Below the pieces are notes generated by a model. That model made no database searches. It was given only the letters and a program-made list of their open reading frames with translations, and had not been told where the DNA came from. A DNA stretch of 64,000 nucleotides from Mycobacterium sp. (lineage in GTDB: Bacteria > Actinomycetota > Actinomycetes > Mycobacteriales > Mycobacteriaceae). The stretch lies in the NCBI RefSeq assembly GCF_004298145.1, contig NZ_SCRH01000046.1, positions 124,001 through 188,000 of the forward strand, read 5' to 3'. Below are positions 16,150-25,096 of the stretch, one piece after another (the first letter of the stretch is position 1; each line of letters begins with the position of its first letter). The translations under genes and the position numbers were made by a program.

Positions 16150-17211
16150 CTACGAAACCATCGGGCAGTAGTGCTTGGGGTCGCCCCGCTCGTCGACGGG
16201 CGGCAGGTTGCGCGCCGGAGTCTGCACCAGCGGGGTATCGAGAGGGATTCGCCCGCTGGCGCGGTCCAAACCGGCGCGCGCCCGCGGGTGCTTACGGAAT
16301 CTGCTCGGCACCACGGCGAAGACCGCACGGACGAGGTCCCCGAAGCGGCGGTGCAACCACTCGTCGCGGCGCGACCATCGGTAGCCCATCAGCTCCCGCA
16401 CCGGGGGGTCGTACAGGCCGACCGTCAGCCAGACGAAAAACGGAGCCAGCAGTTTGCGCTGTACGGCCCACAGCGGATTCGGAATCCATTGCGCGAACGG
16501 AGGTTTGGGCAACTCGCTGAGGTCGAGCACCGCCCGGGTCGCCTCGTTGCTCTCCAGCACGTTGCGGCACATGTGGTCCCAGTACACCTGGAACTCCTCC
16601 CACGACTTCGGCACCGGCCGCATGCTCATGCCATACATGCGATACCACTCGACATGTTCGTCGAACAGCTGACGTTTCTGCGCCTCGGTGATCCCGCCGC
16701 AGAATCGTTCGGCCACATGAATGGTGCCGACGAAGAACGTGGAGTGCGCCCAGTAGAAGACGTCGGGGTTCAAGGCGTGGTAGCGGCGGCCCTGGTCGTC
16801 GACCCCCTTGATGTCGGTGTGGTAGTCGCGCACCTCGGCGCCGGTGACCGGGGCACGCTCGCCGTCGAAGACGACTCCCCCGATGGGATACAACGAACGC
16901 AGCAGTCGCGGCCACCGCTCGCGGAAGAACGTGGAGTGGTCGAGGACTGCCGCACCCAACTGTGGGTGCATGTTCTGCATCGATCCGGCCCACGGGCCCT
17001 GCAGCATGCCCCGCCAGTCCCCGAAATACCGCCAGGTCAGGGAATCGGGGCCCAGCGGCGCGGGCGGTGCGTCGTAGCCCGTCGGCGACACGGGACAGCC
17101 ACCCGCCACGCCGTTGGACCCGCCGGAAATCGACTGCTCAGCCGTGCCGGTCGCATCGCTGCGCGCTGCTTCGCTGGTCAGGGGGCGCGATGCGGACGTA
17201 TCTTGAGTCAC
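16150..17211 (-). CDS. MpaB/rubber-oxygenase-like (DUF2236) protein
   Basis: The 353-residue product matches the oxygenase MpaB family: SLTWRYFGDWRGMLQGPWAGSMQNMHPQLGAAV, HNPDVFYWAHSTFF-type segments (here ALNPDVFYWAHSTFF) and WRRDEWLHRRFGDLVR-like tail. Family members bind b-type heme in an all-helical fold, and some cleave polyisoprene or act in fungal mycophenolic acid synthesis; the mycobacterial substrate is unknown. The first 40 residues are low-complexity, so a later start is possible. It corresponds to Rv0826 and is divergent from a TetR gene that may regulate it. Confidence 0.85.
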   Translation of the reverse strand: MTQDTSASRPLTSEAARSDATGTAEQSISGGSNGVAGGCPVSPTGYDAPPAPLGPDSLTWRYFGDWRGMLQGPWAGSMQNMHPQLGAAVLDHSTFFRERWPRLLRSLYPIGGVVFDGERAPVTGAEVRDYHTDIKGVDDQGRRYHALNPDVFYWAHSTFFVGTIHVAERFCGGITEAQKRQLFDEHVEWYRMYGMSMRPVPKSWEEFQVYWDHMCRNVLESNEATRAVLDLSELPKPPFAQWIPNPLWAVQRKLLAPFFVWLTVGLYDPPVRELMGYRWSRRDEWLHRRFGDLVRAVFAVVPSRFRKHPRARAGLDRASGRIPLDTPLVQTPARNLPPVDERGDPKHYCPMVS

Positions 17212-17221
17212 TATTGGATTC

Positions 17222-17249
17222 CTGTAGGTATCTGAATTTTTGACTACAG
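17222..17249. promoter_or_regulatory. Inverted repeat between MpaB-like and TetR genes
   Basis: CTGTAG (17222-17227) and CTACAG (17244-17249) are inverted arms 16 bases apart in the 67-base divergent gap, flanking an AT-rich centre. A plausible operator of the adjacent TetR protein. Confidence 0.4.
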
Positions 17250-17278
17250 CCGTTGTCAGTTTTCAGCTTAGGAGCGAT

Positions 17279-17893
17279 GTGCAGACGGGTCAACGACGGG
17301 GCCGCTGGACCGGCGTCCCCTTGGAGAGTCGCCTCGCGCTTCGCCGTGACAACCTCATCAGCGCCGGTGTGCAGCTGCTCGGCAGTTCCGGGGGGCCGGC
17401 GCTGACCGTGCGCGCGGTGTGCCGCAAGGCCGCGCTGACCGAGCGCTACTTCTACGAAAGCTTCGCCGACCGTGACGAATTCGTGCGCGCGGTCTACGAC
17501 GATGTCTGCACGCGAGCAATGAACACCCTGACGTCGGCAACGACCCCGCGAGAGGCTGTCGAGCGCTTCGTCGAGCTGATGGTGGACGACCCGGTCGGCG
17601 GGCGCGTGCTGTTGCTGGCTCCGGCGGTGGAGCCGGTACTGGTCCGGTCGGGCGCGGAGTGGATGCCCAATTTCATCGATTTGCTGCAGCGCAAGCTGTC
17701 CCAGATCGGCGATGCCGTGCTGCAGAAGATGATCGCCACCAGCCTGGTCGGCGGCCTGTCGGGCCTGTTCACCGCCTACCTGCACGGGCAGCTGGGGGCG
17801 ACCCGCACACAGTTCATCGACTACTGCATCAACATGCTGTACATCACCGCGGCCCCCTACGTCCCCGTCGGCGAGCTCGGCAAGCCGCAGTAG
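17279..17893 (+). CDS. TetR-family regulator (Rv0825c-like)
   Basis: The 204-residue product starts at a GTG preceded by AGGAG at ideal spacing; a TTG 39 bases upstream has no such site. The helix-turn-helix is TVRAVCRKAALTERYFYESFADRDEFVRAVY. The C-terminal half is a helical effector domain with a hydrophobic core (LVGGLSGLFTAYL). It lies between the divergent oxygenase gene and desA1, both lipid-related, so a fatty-acyl ligand is plausible but unproven. Confidence 0.86.
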   Translation: MQTGQRRGRWTGVPLESRLALRRDNLISAGVQLLGSSGGPALTVRAVCRKAALTERYFYESFADRDEFVRAVYDDVCTRAMNTLTSATTPREAVERFVELMVDDPVGGRVLLLAPAVEPVLVRSGAEWMPNFIDLLQRKLSQIGDAVLQKMIATSLVGGLSGLFTAYLHGQLGATRTQFIDYCINMLYITAAPYVPVGELGKPQ

Positions 17894-18057
17894 CGGGTTT
17901 TCATTTGGGCCGCATCGGCAAGCCGTAGAACTGAGCGCCGACCGCGGGAACCCGTGATGTCAAACCGTTATCAGCCGCGCCCGACGAGGAACTTGCTGCT
18001 ACTGAAGTGCACAGATATATTGACTGCTACCCATCGACACAGATAACTGGAGGCCCT

Positions 18058-19080
18058 ATGTCAGCCGAGCTGACAAACCTACAGCTGTTGCACGAACTCC
18101 AGCCGGCCGTCGAGAAGTACCTGAACCGGCACGAGAGCATGCACAAGAACTGGAACCCGCACGACTACATCCCGTGGTCGGACGGCAAGAACTACTACGC
18201 CCTCGGTGGGCAGGACTGGGAGCCGGGGCAATCCCAGCTGTCTGACGTCGCCCAGGTGGCGATGGTGCAGAACCTGATGACCGAGGACAACCTGCCCTCG
18301 TATCACCGCGAGATCGCGATGAACTTCAGCATGGACGGCCCCTGGGGGCAGTGGGTCAACCGCTGGACCGCCGAGGAGAACCGGCACGGCATCGCGCTGC
18401 GCGACTACCTGGTCGTGACGCGCGCGGTCGACCCGGTCGAACTGGAGAAGCTGCGCATGGAGGTGGTGAACCGCGGCTTCAGCCCGGGCCAGAACCAGCA
18501 GATCCGAGAAGACCTGTTCGCCGAGAGCCTGTTCGATTCCGTCACCTACGTCACGTTCCAGGAGCTGGCGACCAGGATCTCGCACCGCAACACGGGCAGA
18601 GCCTGCAACGAGACAATCGCCGACCAGTTGTTGGCCAAGATCTCGGCCGACGAGAACCTGCACATGATCTTTTACCGCGACGTCACCGAGGCCGGGTTCG
18701 AGATCGCACCGAACCAGGTGATGAAGTCGCTGCACAAGGTGCTGCGCAACTTCCAGATGCCCGGCTACCAGGTGCCCGAGTTCCGGCGCAAGGCCGTCAT
18801 GATCGCCGTCGGTGGCGTGTACGACCCGCGCATCCACCTCGACGAGGTCGTCATGCCCGTGTTGAGGAAATGGCGCATCTTCGAGCGTGAGGACTTCACC
18901 GGTGAGGCCGCCGGGTTACGCGACGACGTCGCCCTGCTGATCAAGGAACTCGAGCAGACCTGCGAGAAGTTCGAGGTGTCCAAGCAGCGCCAGCTCGACC
19001 GGGAAGCCCGCACCGGCAAGAGGACCACCGCGGCCGAGCTGCACCAGACCGCGGGCACGCTGAGCATGAGCCGGCGGTAA
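18058..19080 (+). CDS. desA1: Acyl-ACP desaturase DesA1
   Basis: The 340-residue soluble di-iron desaturase has EENRHGIALRDY and, about 90 residues later, DENLHMIFYRDV, the two ExxH-type iron ligands of the ferritin-like fold. The start MSAELTNLQLL follows CTGGAGGCC and matches the known N-terminus. DesA1 inserts double bonds into long acyl chains on ACP for mycolic acid synthesis and is essential in mycobacteria. The upstream TetR gene is a possible regulator. The next gene, dus, begins 7 bases downstream. Confidence 0.95.
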   Translation: MSAELTNLQLLHELQPAVEKYLNRHESMHKNWNPHDYIPWSDGKNYYALGGQDWEPGQSQLSDVAQVAMVQNLMTEDNLPSYHREIAMNFSMDGPWGQWVNRWTAEENRHGIALRDYLVVTRAVDPVELEKLRMEVVNRGFSPGQNQQIREDLFAESLFDSVTYVTFQELATRISHRNTGRACNETIADQLLAKISADENLHMIFYRDVTEAGFEIAPNQVMKSLHKVLRNFQMPGYQVPEFRRKAVMIAVGGVYDPRIHLDEVVMPVLRKWRIFEREDFTGEAAGLRDDVALLIKELEQTCEKFEVSKQRQLDREARTGKRTTAAELHQTAGTLSMSRR

Positions 19081-19087
19081 CCAAGCG

Positions 19088-20221
19088 GTGCGCATCGGTT
19101 CCATCGCGCTCGCCAGCCCGGTGGTTCTGGCACCGATGGCGGGCGTCACCAACGTCGCTTTCCGGACACTGTGCCGCGAACTGGAGCAATCCAAGGTCGG
19201 CACGGTCAGCGGCCTGTATGTCTGCGAGATGGTGACGGCCCGCGCGCTCGTCGAGCGGCATCCGGCCACCATGCACATGACCACGTTCGCCCCCGACGAG
19301 TCGCCACGCTCGCTGCAGCTCTACACCGTCGACCCCGCGACCACCTACGCAGCCGCCAAGATGATCGCCGACGAAAGCCTGGCCGATCACATCGACATGA
19401 ATTTCGGCTGCCCGGTGCCCAAGGTGACCAAGCGCGGCGGCGGCTCGGCCCTGCCCTACAAAAGGCGCCTGTTCGGCCAGATCGTCGCCGCGGCCGTACG
19501 CGCCACCGAGGGCACCAAGATCCCGGTGACCGTCAAGTTCCGCGTCGGCATCGACGACGAGCACCACACGCACCTTGACGCCGGACGCATCGCCGAAGCC
19601 GAGGGCGCCGCCGCGGTCGCGCTGCATGCCCGCACGGCGGCGCAACGCTACTCCGGCACCGCCGACTGGGACGAGATCGCCCGCCTCAAACAGCATGTGC
19701 GCACCATCCCCGTGCTCGGCAACGGCGACATCTACGACGCCAGCGACGCGCTGACGATGATGGCCGCCACCGGCTGCGACGGCGTGGTCATCGGCCGCGG
19801 CTGCCTGGGCCGGCCGTGGCTTTTCGCCGAGCTATCGGCCGCTTTCACCGGCAGCCCGCCGCCCATGCCGCCCACGCTGGGCGAGGTCGCCGACATCGTC
19901 CGCCGGCATGGGCAGCTGCTGACCGCCCACTTCGGCGAGGACAAGGGCATGCGCGACATCCGCAAGCACATCGCCTGGTACCTGCACGGCTTCCCCGCCG
20001 GCTCCGAGCTGCGCCGAGCGCTGGCGATGGTCAAGTCACTCGACGAGCTGGACATCCTGCTCGACCGGTTGGACGCCACGGTGGCCTTCCCGGACGAGGC
20101 GACTGGGCCCCGGGGCCGGCAGGGTTCCGCCGCCCGGGTTGTGCTGCCGGAAGGCTGGCTGGACGACCCCGACGACTGCACGGTGCCGGCAGGCGCCGAC
20201 GTCATGCACTCCGGCGGCTGA
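19088..20221 (+). CDS. dus: tRNA-dihydrouridine synthase
   Basis: The 377-residue FMN enzyme shows LAPMAGVTNVAFR at the N-terminus, the MNFGCPVPKVTKRGGGSAL loop with the catalytic cysteine, VKFRVGIDDEHHTHLDAG, HARTAAQRYSGTADW, NGDIYDA and VVIGRGCLGRPW. It reduces uridines in the tRNA D-loop. The GTG start lies 7 bases after desA1, so the two are co-transcribed. The last 40 residues are a mycobacterial extension without known function. Confidence 0.94.
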   Translation: MRIGSIALASPVVLAPMAGVTNVAFRTLCRELEQSKVGTVSGLYVCEMVTARALVERHPATMHMTTFAPDESPRSLQLYTVDPATTYAAAKMIADESLADHIDMNFGCPVPKVTKRGGGSALPYKRRLFGQIVAAAVRATEGTKIPVTVKFRVGIDDEHHTHLDAGRIAEAEGAAAVALHARTAAQRYSGTADWDEIARLKQHVRTIPVLGNGDIYDASDALTMMAATGCDGVVIGRGCLGRPWLFAELSAAFTGSPPPMPPTLGEVADIVRRHGQLLTAHFGEDKGMRDIRKHIAWYLHGFPAGSELRRALAMVKSLDELDILLDRLDATVAFPDEATGPRGRQGSAARVVLPEGWLDDPDDCTVPAGADVMHSGG

Positions 20222-20431
20222 GTCGACCGGCTCGAAATCGCTTCCGGACCGATAACTCAGTACGATGTGGGCTTTGTCGCATGCGCTTGGATGGCGGATG
20301 GGTTTTGTGCCGCTGCACGAGCGCGACGGAGAACCGGTGGCACCAGCCGCAGCCCCGACGATGCAGCGCTGCGCTGCCACTACGCACGGACACGCTGACG
20401 TCCGCATCAGAGCTTCGGAGGCCGGTAGGAC

Positions 20432-22534
20432 ATGAGTGACGGCGAGAACGACGCCACTCGTAACGGTCGGCACGCACCGGGCGAGGCTCACGCCCAACCG
20501 ATCCCAGCGCGCCCCTCGCCCACGTTGAGCGCCGCTCCCTGGGAACGCTTCTTCGAACCACCGCCCGACGACGGCCTCCACCGATGGCAGCCGGAGGCTG
20601 CCATCAAGCCCGCCCAGCCGCAGGAAGACGACGCCGACCACGCCGGATCCCACGGCTCCGGCGGGGTCAGCGTCGCCGATCTGATCGCGAAGATCGGCGC
20701 CCCCGACCGGCCCATTCACCATCGCGCCGCCCCGGAGGTCGGGCCAGCCGAGCCCGAAGTCCCCGAGTTCGAGCTTCCCGAGTCCTCCCAGCCCGAGCCG
20801 GAACCGCCGCTTGAGCTGCAGAAAACGCAGGTGATCGACGACCTGGCCTACTCCTTCGACGCGGCCTGGAAGCTTCGGCAGCTGATGGCCGCCGATTACC
20901 CGAACGACGACGAGCCCGACGACCAGCCTTCCGATGCCTTCGACACGGCCGCCGACAAGCCCAAACATCGCCGCCGTCCGATGTTGCTGGCCGCCCGCTC
21001 GGTAGCGGCGCTGGCCGCCGTGCTGGCCCTGGTGATGACGGGCGGGGCATGGCAGTGGAGTACGTCGAAGAACGCCCGGCTCAATACGGTCAACGCGCTC
21101 GATCCGCACTCGGACGACATCCGCGACGCGAATGCGCAGTACGGCGACGAAGACTACTTGATCGTCGGCCTTGACTCGCGCGCCGGCGACAACGCCAACA
21201 TGGGCGCCGGCGACACCAGCGACGCCGACGGCGCCCGCTCAGACACCGTCATGCTGGTCAACATCCCGGCCAATCGCAAACGCGTGGTGGCGGTGTCGTT
21301 CCCCCGCGACCTGGCGATCACCCCGATGCAATGCGAGGCATGGAACCCCACCACGGGCAAGTACGGCCCGCAGTACGACGCGAAGACGCAGACGTGGGGA
21401 CCGAAGACGATCTACACCGAGACCAAACTGAACTCGGCGTTCGCCTTCGGCGGTCCGAAGTGTCTGGTGAAGGAAATCCAGAAGCTGTCCGGCTTGAGCA
21501 TCAACCGCTTCATCGGCGTCGACTTTTCCGGCTTCGCGAAAATGGTCGATGCCCTCGGCGGGGTCGAGGTGTGCTCGAGCAGTCCGCTGCACGACTACGA
21601 ACTGGGCACCGTTCTGGAACAGGGCGGGCGCCAGGTCCTCGACGGTTCCACGGCATTGAACTACGTCCGCGCCCGCCAGGTCACCACGGAGATCAACGGG
21701 GACTACGGTCGCATCAAACGCCAGCAGTTGTTCTTGTCGTCGCTGCTGAGGTCGTTGATCTCCGCGGACACGTTGCTCGACCTCAACAGGCTCAACAACG
21801 TCGTCAACATGTTCATCAGCGACACCGTCGTCGACAACGTGAAGTCCAAGGACCTGGTCCAGCTCGGTCAGTCGTTGCAGGGGATGGCGGCCGGCCACGT
21901 CACGTTCGTGACGGTGCCCACCGGCGTCACCGACCAGAACGGCGACGAGCCGCCGCGCATGTCCGATATGCGGGCACTGTTCGACGCCATCATCAACGAC
22001 GATCCGCTGCCAGAGGAAAACGACCAGAACGCAAAGAATCTCAGTGCGTCGCCTGGTACGGGTGCGTCGAAGGCACCCACCACCAGAAAGTCGCCGACCC
22101 CGGCGCCCGAGGCTCAGCACCAGCAGATCACGACGACCTCGCCGAGCGGTGTGACGGTACGGGTTTCCAACGCGACCACACAGAGCGGTCTGGCGGCAAC
22201 CGCAACCAGCCAGCTCAAGCACGACGGCTTCAACGTGATGTCACCCGACGATTACCCGAGTTCGGTGACCGCGACGACGGTGCTGTTCTCGCCCGGCAAC
22301 GAAGAGGCCGCGGCCACCGTGGCGTCCTCGTTCGCCAACGCCAAAGTCCAGCGGGTTTCCGGTTATGGGCAGGTCGTGCAGGTGGTACTGGGCCCAGACT
22401 TCAAGTCGGTCACCGCTCCCTCACCCAGCGGCTCGTCGATGAGTTTGCAAATCGAACGCGGTTCCAGCAACGCGCCGGCCAAGCTGCCCGAGGACCTCAC
22501 CGTCACCAACGCGGCCGACACCACCTGCGAATAA
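20432..22534 (+). CDS. LCP (LytR-CpsA-Psr) family cell-wall ligase
   Basis: The 700-residue protein has a long disordered cytoplasmic part rich in Pro/Glu (1-180), one membrane helix (about 186-206) and an external LCP domain (about 240-440) with IVGLDSR, ARSDTVMLVNI and SFPRDLAI and the conserved arginines that bind polyprenyl pyrophosphate. After a Ser/Pro/Thr linker a LytR_C domain follows (about 560-655). LCP proteins attach arabinogalactan to peptidoglycan. The long tails exceed typical LCP length (about 400-500). It corresponds to Rv0822c. A TACGAT element near 20261 may be its promoter. Confidence 0.92.
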   Translation: MSDGENDATRNGRHAPGEAHAQPIPARPSPTLSAAPWERFFEPPPDDGLHRWQPEAAIKPAQPQEDDADHAGSHGSGGVSVADLIAKIGAPDRPIHHRAAPEVGPAEPEVPEFELPESSQPEPEPPLELQKTQVIDDLAYSFDAAWKLRQLMAADYPNDDEPDDQPSDAFDTAADKPKHRRRPMLLAARSVAALAAVLALVMTGGAWQWSTSKNARLNTVNALDPHSDDIRDANAQYGDEDYLIVGLDSRAGDNANMGAGDTSDADGARSDTVMLVNIPANRKRVVAVSFPRDLAITPMQCEAWNPTTGKYGPQYDAKTQTWGPKTIYTETKLNSAFAFGGPKCLVKEIQKLSGLSINRFIGVDFSGFAKMVDALGGVEVCSSSPLHDYELGTVLEQGGRQVLDGSTALNYVRARQVTTEINGDYGRIKRQQLFLSSLLRSLISADTLLDLNRLNNVVNMFISDTVVDNVKSKDLVQLGQSLQGMAAGHVTFVTVPTGVTDQNGDEPPRMSDMRALFDAIINDDPLPEENDQNAKNLSASPGTGASKAPTTRKSPTPAPEAQHQQITTTSPSGVTVRVSNATTQSGLAATATSQLKHDGFNVMSPDDYPSSVTATTVLFSPGNEEAAATVASSFANAKVQRVSGYGQVVQVVLGPDFKSVTAPSPSGSSMSLQIERGSSNAPAKLPEDLTVTNAADTTCE

Positions 22535-22592
22535 GCGGTTTTGACGGCGCTCCGCCGCCTCTCCCGGATGCGGGGAACGTATCCTTGACGAC

Positions 22593-23261
22593 ATGCGAAC
22601 CGCCTACCACGAGCAGCTCTCGGAGTTATCCGAGCAACTCGGTGAGATGTGCGGCTTGGCAGGAATCGCCATGGAGCGGGCCACGCAAGCCCTGCTGCAG
22701 GCCGACTTGGTGCTGGCCGAACAAGTGATCTCCGACCACGAAGCGATCGCCGCGCTCAGCGCGCGCGCCGAGGAAAGCGCCTTCGTGCTGCTGGCATTAC
22801 AGGCGCCGGTGGCCGGTGATCTGAGATCTATCGTGAGCGCCATTCAGATGGTGGCAGACATCGACCGGATGGGTGCGCTGGCGTTGCACGTCGCCAAGAT
22901 CGCCCGCCGGCGGCATCCCCAGCACGCGTTGCCCGAGGAGGTCAACGGATACTTCGCCGAAATGGGCAGCATTGCAGTCGAATTGGGAAACAGCGCTCAA
23001 GAAGTGGTGTTGTCGCGCGACCCGGAGAAAGCAGCCCGGATCCGCGAAGAAGACGACGCGATGGACGATCTGCACCGGCACCTGTTCTCGGTGCTCATGG
23101 ACCGCGAATGGAAGCACGGCGTGGCGGCAGCCGTCGACGTGACGTTGCTCGGCCGCTTCTACGAGCGTTTCGCCGACCACGCGGTCGAGGTGGCCAGGCG
23201 CGTCATTTTCCAGGCGACCGGCAAACTGCCCGAAGAAGAAGCGAAACCCACCTCGCAGTAA
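22593..23261 (+). CDS. phoY2: PhoU-family phosphate signalling protein (PhoY2)
   Basis: The 222-residue all-helical protein contains two PhoU three-helix bundles, each with a metal-binding E/D-xxx-D motif (AVAGDLRSIVSAIQMVADIDRMG and its C-terminal counterpart RFYERFADHAVEVARRV). PhoU proteins couple the Pst transporter to the SenX3-RegX3 system, keeping it quiet when phosphate is sufficient. Here it is convergent with the pst operon across a 57-base tandem repeat. It has its own start with a short leader. Confidence 0.93.
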   Translation: MRTAYHEQLSELSEQLGEMCGLAGIAMERATQALLQADLVLAEQVISDHEAIAALSARAEESAFVLLALQAPVAGDLRSIVSAIQMVADIDRMGALALHVAKIARRRHPQHALPEEVNGYFAEMGSIAVELGNSAQEVVLSRDPEKAARIREEDDAMDDLHRHLFSVLMDREWKHGVAAAVDVTLLGRFYERFADHAVEVARRVIFQATGKLPEEEAKPTSQ

Positions 23262-23275
23262 GCGCACGCGCGTCC

Positions 23276-23389
23276 GGGCTGAGTTGAATCGCCCGACTCC
23301 TCGCACCTCGCTACGCGAGCCGCTTCGTCTTCGGGCTGAGTTGAATCGCCCGACTCCTCGCACCTCGCTACGCGAGCCGCTTCGTCTTC
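23276..23389. repeat. Two tandem copies of a 57-base repeat (VNTR-like)
   Basis: Copies at 23276-23332 and 23333-23389 look identical, each starting GGGCTGAGTTGAATCGCC and containing the hairpin CTCGCTACGCGAG. The array fills the gap between convergent phoY2 and pstB, and its hairpins may end transcription from both sides. Unit length and intergenic position resemble MIRU/VNTR elements. Confidence 0.85.
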
Positions 23390-23392
23390 GGG

Positions 23393-24169
23393 CTAGCCGA
23401 AGCGGCCCGAGATGTAGTCCTCGGTCGCCTTTTGATTCGGGTTGGAAAAGATCTTCTCGGTGTCGTCGACCTCGATCAGGCGCCCCGGTTTTCCGACGGC
23501 TTCCAGGTTGAAAAACGCGGTGTAGTCGCTGACCCGGGCGGCCTGCTGCATGTTGTGGGTGACGATGACGATGGTGTAGGCCTGCTTCAACTCACCGATC
23601 AGCTCTTCGATGGCCATCGTCGAGATCGGGTCCAACGCTGAGCAGGGCTCGTCCATGAGGAGGACATCGGGTTGCACGGCGATGGCCCTCGCGATGCACA
23701 ACCGCTGCTGCTGCCCACCGGACAGTCCACCGCCGGGCCGGTCCAACCGATCCTTGACCTCGTCCCACAGGTTCGCGCCGCGGAGCGAATATTCGGCCGT
23801 CTCATCGAGCACCTTGCGATTGCGCAAGCCTTGCAGCTTCAGGCCAGCCACCACGTTGTCGCGAATCGACATGGCGGGGAACGGATTCGGCCGCTGGAAC
23901 ACCATCCCGATGGCCCGGCGCACCCCGACCGGGTCGACACCGGCGCCGTAGATGTCTTCGTCGTCGAGGAGCACGCTGCCCTCGACGCGTCCGCCGGGCA
24001 CCACCTCATGCATGCGGTTGAGGGTGCGCAGCACCGTCGTCTTGCCGCAACCCGACGGACCGATGAACGCTGTCACGCTGCGAGGCAGAACCGTGAGCGT
24101 CACCTCCGCGACGGCGTGAAACGACCCGTAGTAGATGTTGACACCCTTGAGGTCCAACCGTTTGGCCAC
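23393..24169 (-). CDS. pstB: Phosphate ABC transporter ATPase PstB/PhoT
   Basis: The 258-residue ATPase shows Walker A GPSGCGKTT, signature LSGGQQQRLCIARA, Walker B VLLMDEPCSALD and the switch histidine in VTHNMQQA. It powers uptake through PstA-PstC. The protein corresponds to M. tuberculosis PhoT (Rv0820). The gene lies 12 bases after pstA in a complete pstS-pstC-pstA-pstB operon. Confidence 0.96.
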   Translation of the reverse strand: MAKRLDLKGVNIYYGSFHAVAEVTLTVLPRSVTAFIGPSGCGKTTVLRTLNRMHEVVPGGRVEGSVLLDDEDIYGAGVDPVGVRRAIGMVFQRPNPFPAMSIRDNVVAGLKLQGLRNRKVLDETAEYSLRGANLWDEVKDRLDRPGGGLSGGQQQRLCIARAIAVQPDVLLMDEPCSALDPISTMAIEELIGELKQAYTIVIVTHNMQQAARVSDYTAFFNLEAVGKPGRLIEVDDTEKIFSNPNQKATEDYISGRFG

Positions 24170-24181
24170 TAGTACTCCTGC

Positions 24182-25096
24182 CTAAGACTTTCTGACGCCA
24201 AGGAATTTCGCTATCACTCGGGCCACGACATTGATCGTGGCGATCACCAGGATGAGGGTTAACGCAGCACCCCACAACCGATCCGTGGGGATGGGGTTGA
24301 GGCCTGCGCCGGCCGACGTCTGGTTGAACATCATGCCAGGCAGCGTCCCCATGAAGCCGCTGAAGATATTAAAGTTCATCGACTGGGCATAACCGACCAG
24401 GATCAGCAGCGGCGCCGTCTCCCCCATCACCCTGGCCATCGCCAGCAAGATCCCGGTGACGATGCCGGACACCCCGGTGGGGATCACCACCCGCACGATG
24501 GTCTTCCACTTCGTGATGCCCAGCGCATAACTGGCCTCGCGGAGATCCATCGGGACGATCCGCAACATTTCCTCCGTCGCGCGCACGATCACCGGGAGCA
24601 TCAACAAGACGAGCGCCAGCGACACCGCGAACTCGGACCGGGGAAGGCCCAGCGTGGCAACACACAACGCATAGATGAACAACGCCGCCACGATCGAGGG
24701 CACCCCGCTCAGGATGTCCACCATGAACGAGACCATCCGTCCCAGCGCGGTACCGCCGCCGTATTCGACCAGATAGATCGCGACCATGAGACCGATCGGG
24801 ATGGAGATGACAGCGCACACCAATCCCTGCAGCACGGTGCCGACCAGTGCGTGGTAGGCGCCCCCACCGGTCACGAAGGCCGTCGTTCCGGATTGCGAGT
24901 GCGACCACCATACGGTGGACGTGACCGCCTTGAATCCCTTGACGACCACCGACCACAGCACCATCACCAACGGCGCCACGGCCACCAGCAACGCCAGTGA
25001 AACAAGTGCGGTCGCAACACGATTCGTGATCCGACGGCGAAGCGTAACTGGTGAGAACGTCCGCGACTTGAGCGGGCGGTCCAGCATCGAAGTCAT
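24182..25096 (-). CDS. pstA: Phosphate ABC transporter permease PstA
   Basis: The 304-residue protein has about six membrane helices and the EAA loop EASYALGITKWKTIVRVVIP that docks PstB. The start MTSMLDRPL was chosen because ATG overlaps the pstC stop as ATGA, the usual coupling. A much longer frame extending into pstC is a shadow. Arg/Glu residues within helices (RATEEMLRIVP) fit phosphate permeases. Confidence 0.95.
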   Translation of the reverse strand: MTSMLDRPLKSRTFSPVTLRRRITNRVATALVSLALLVAVAPLVMVLWSVVVKGFKAVTSTVWWSHSQSGTTAFVTGGGAYHALVGTVLQGLVCAVISIPIGLMVAIYLVEYGGGTALGRMVSFMVDILSGVPSIVAALFIYALCVATLGLPRSEFAVSLALVLLMLPVIVRATEEMLRIVPMDLREASYALGITKWKTIVRVVIPTGVSGIVTGILLAMARVMGETAPLLILVGYAQSMNFNIFSGFMGTLPGMMFNQTSAGAGLNPIPTDRLWGAALTLILVIATINVVARVIAKFLGVRKS

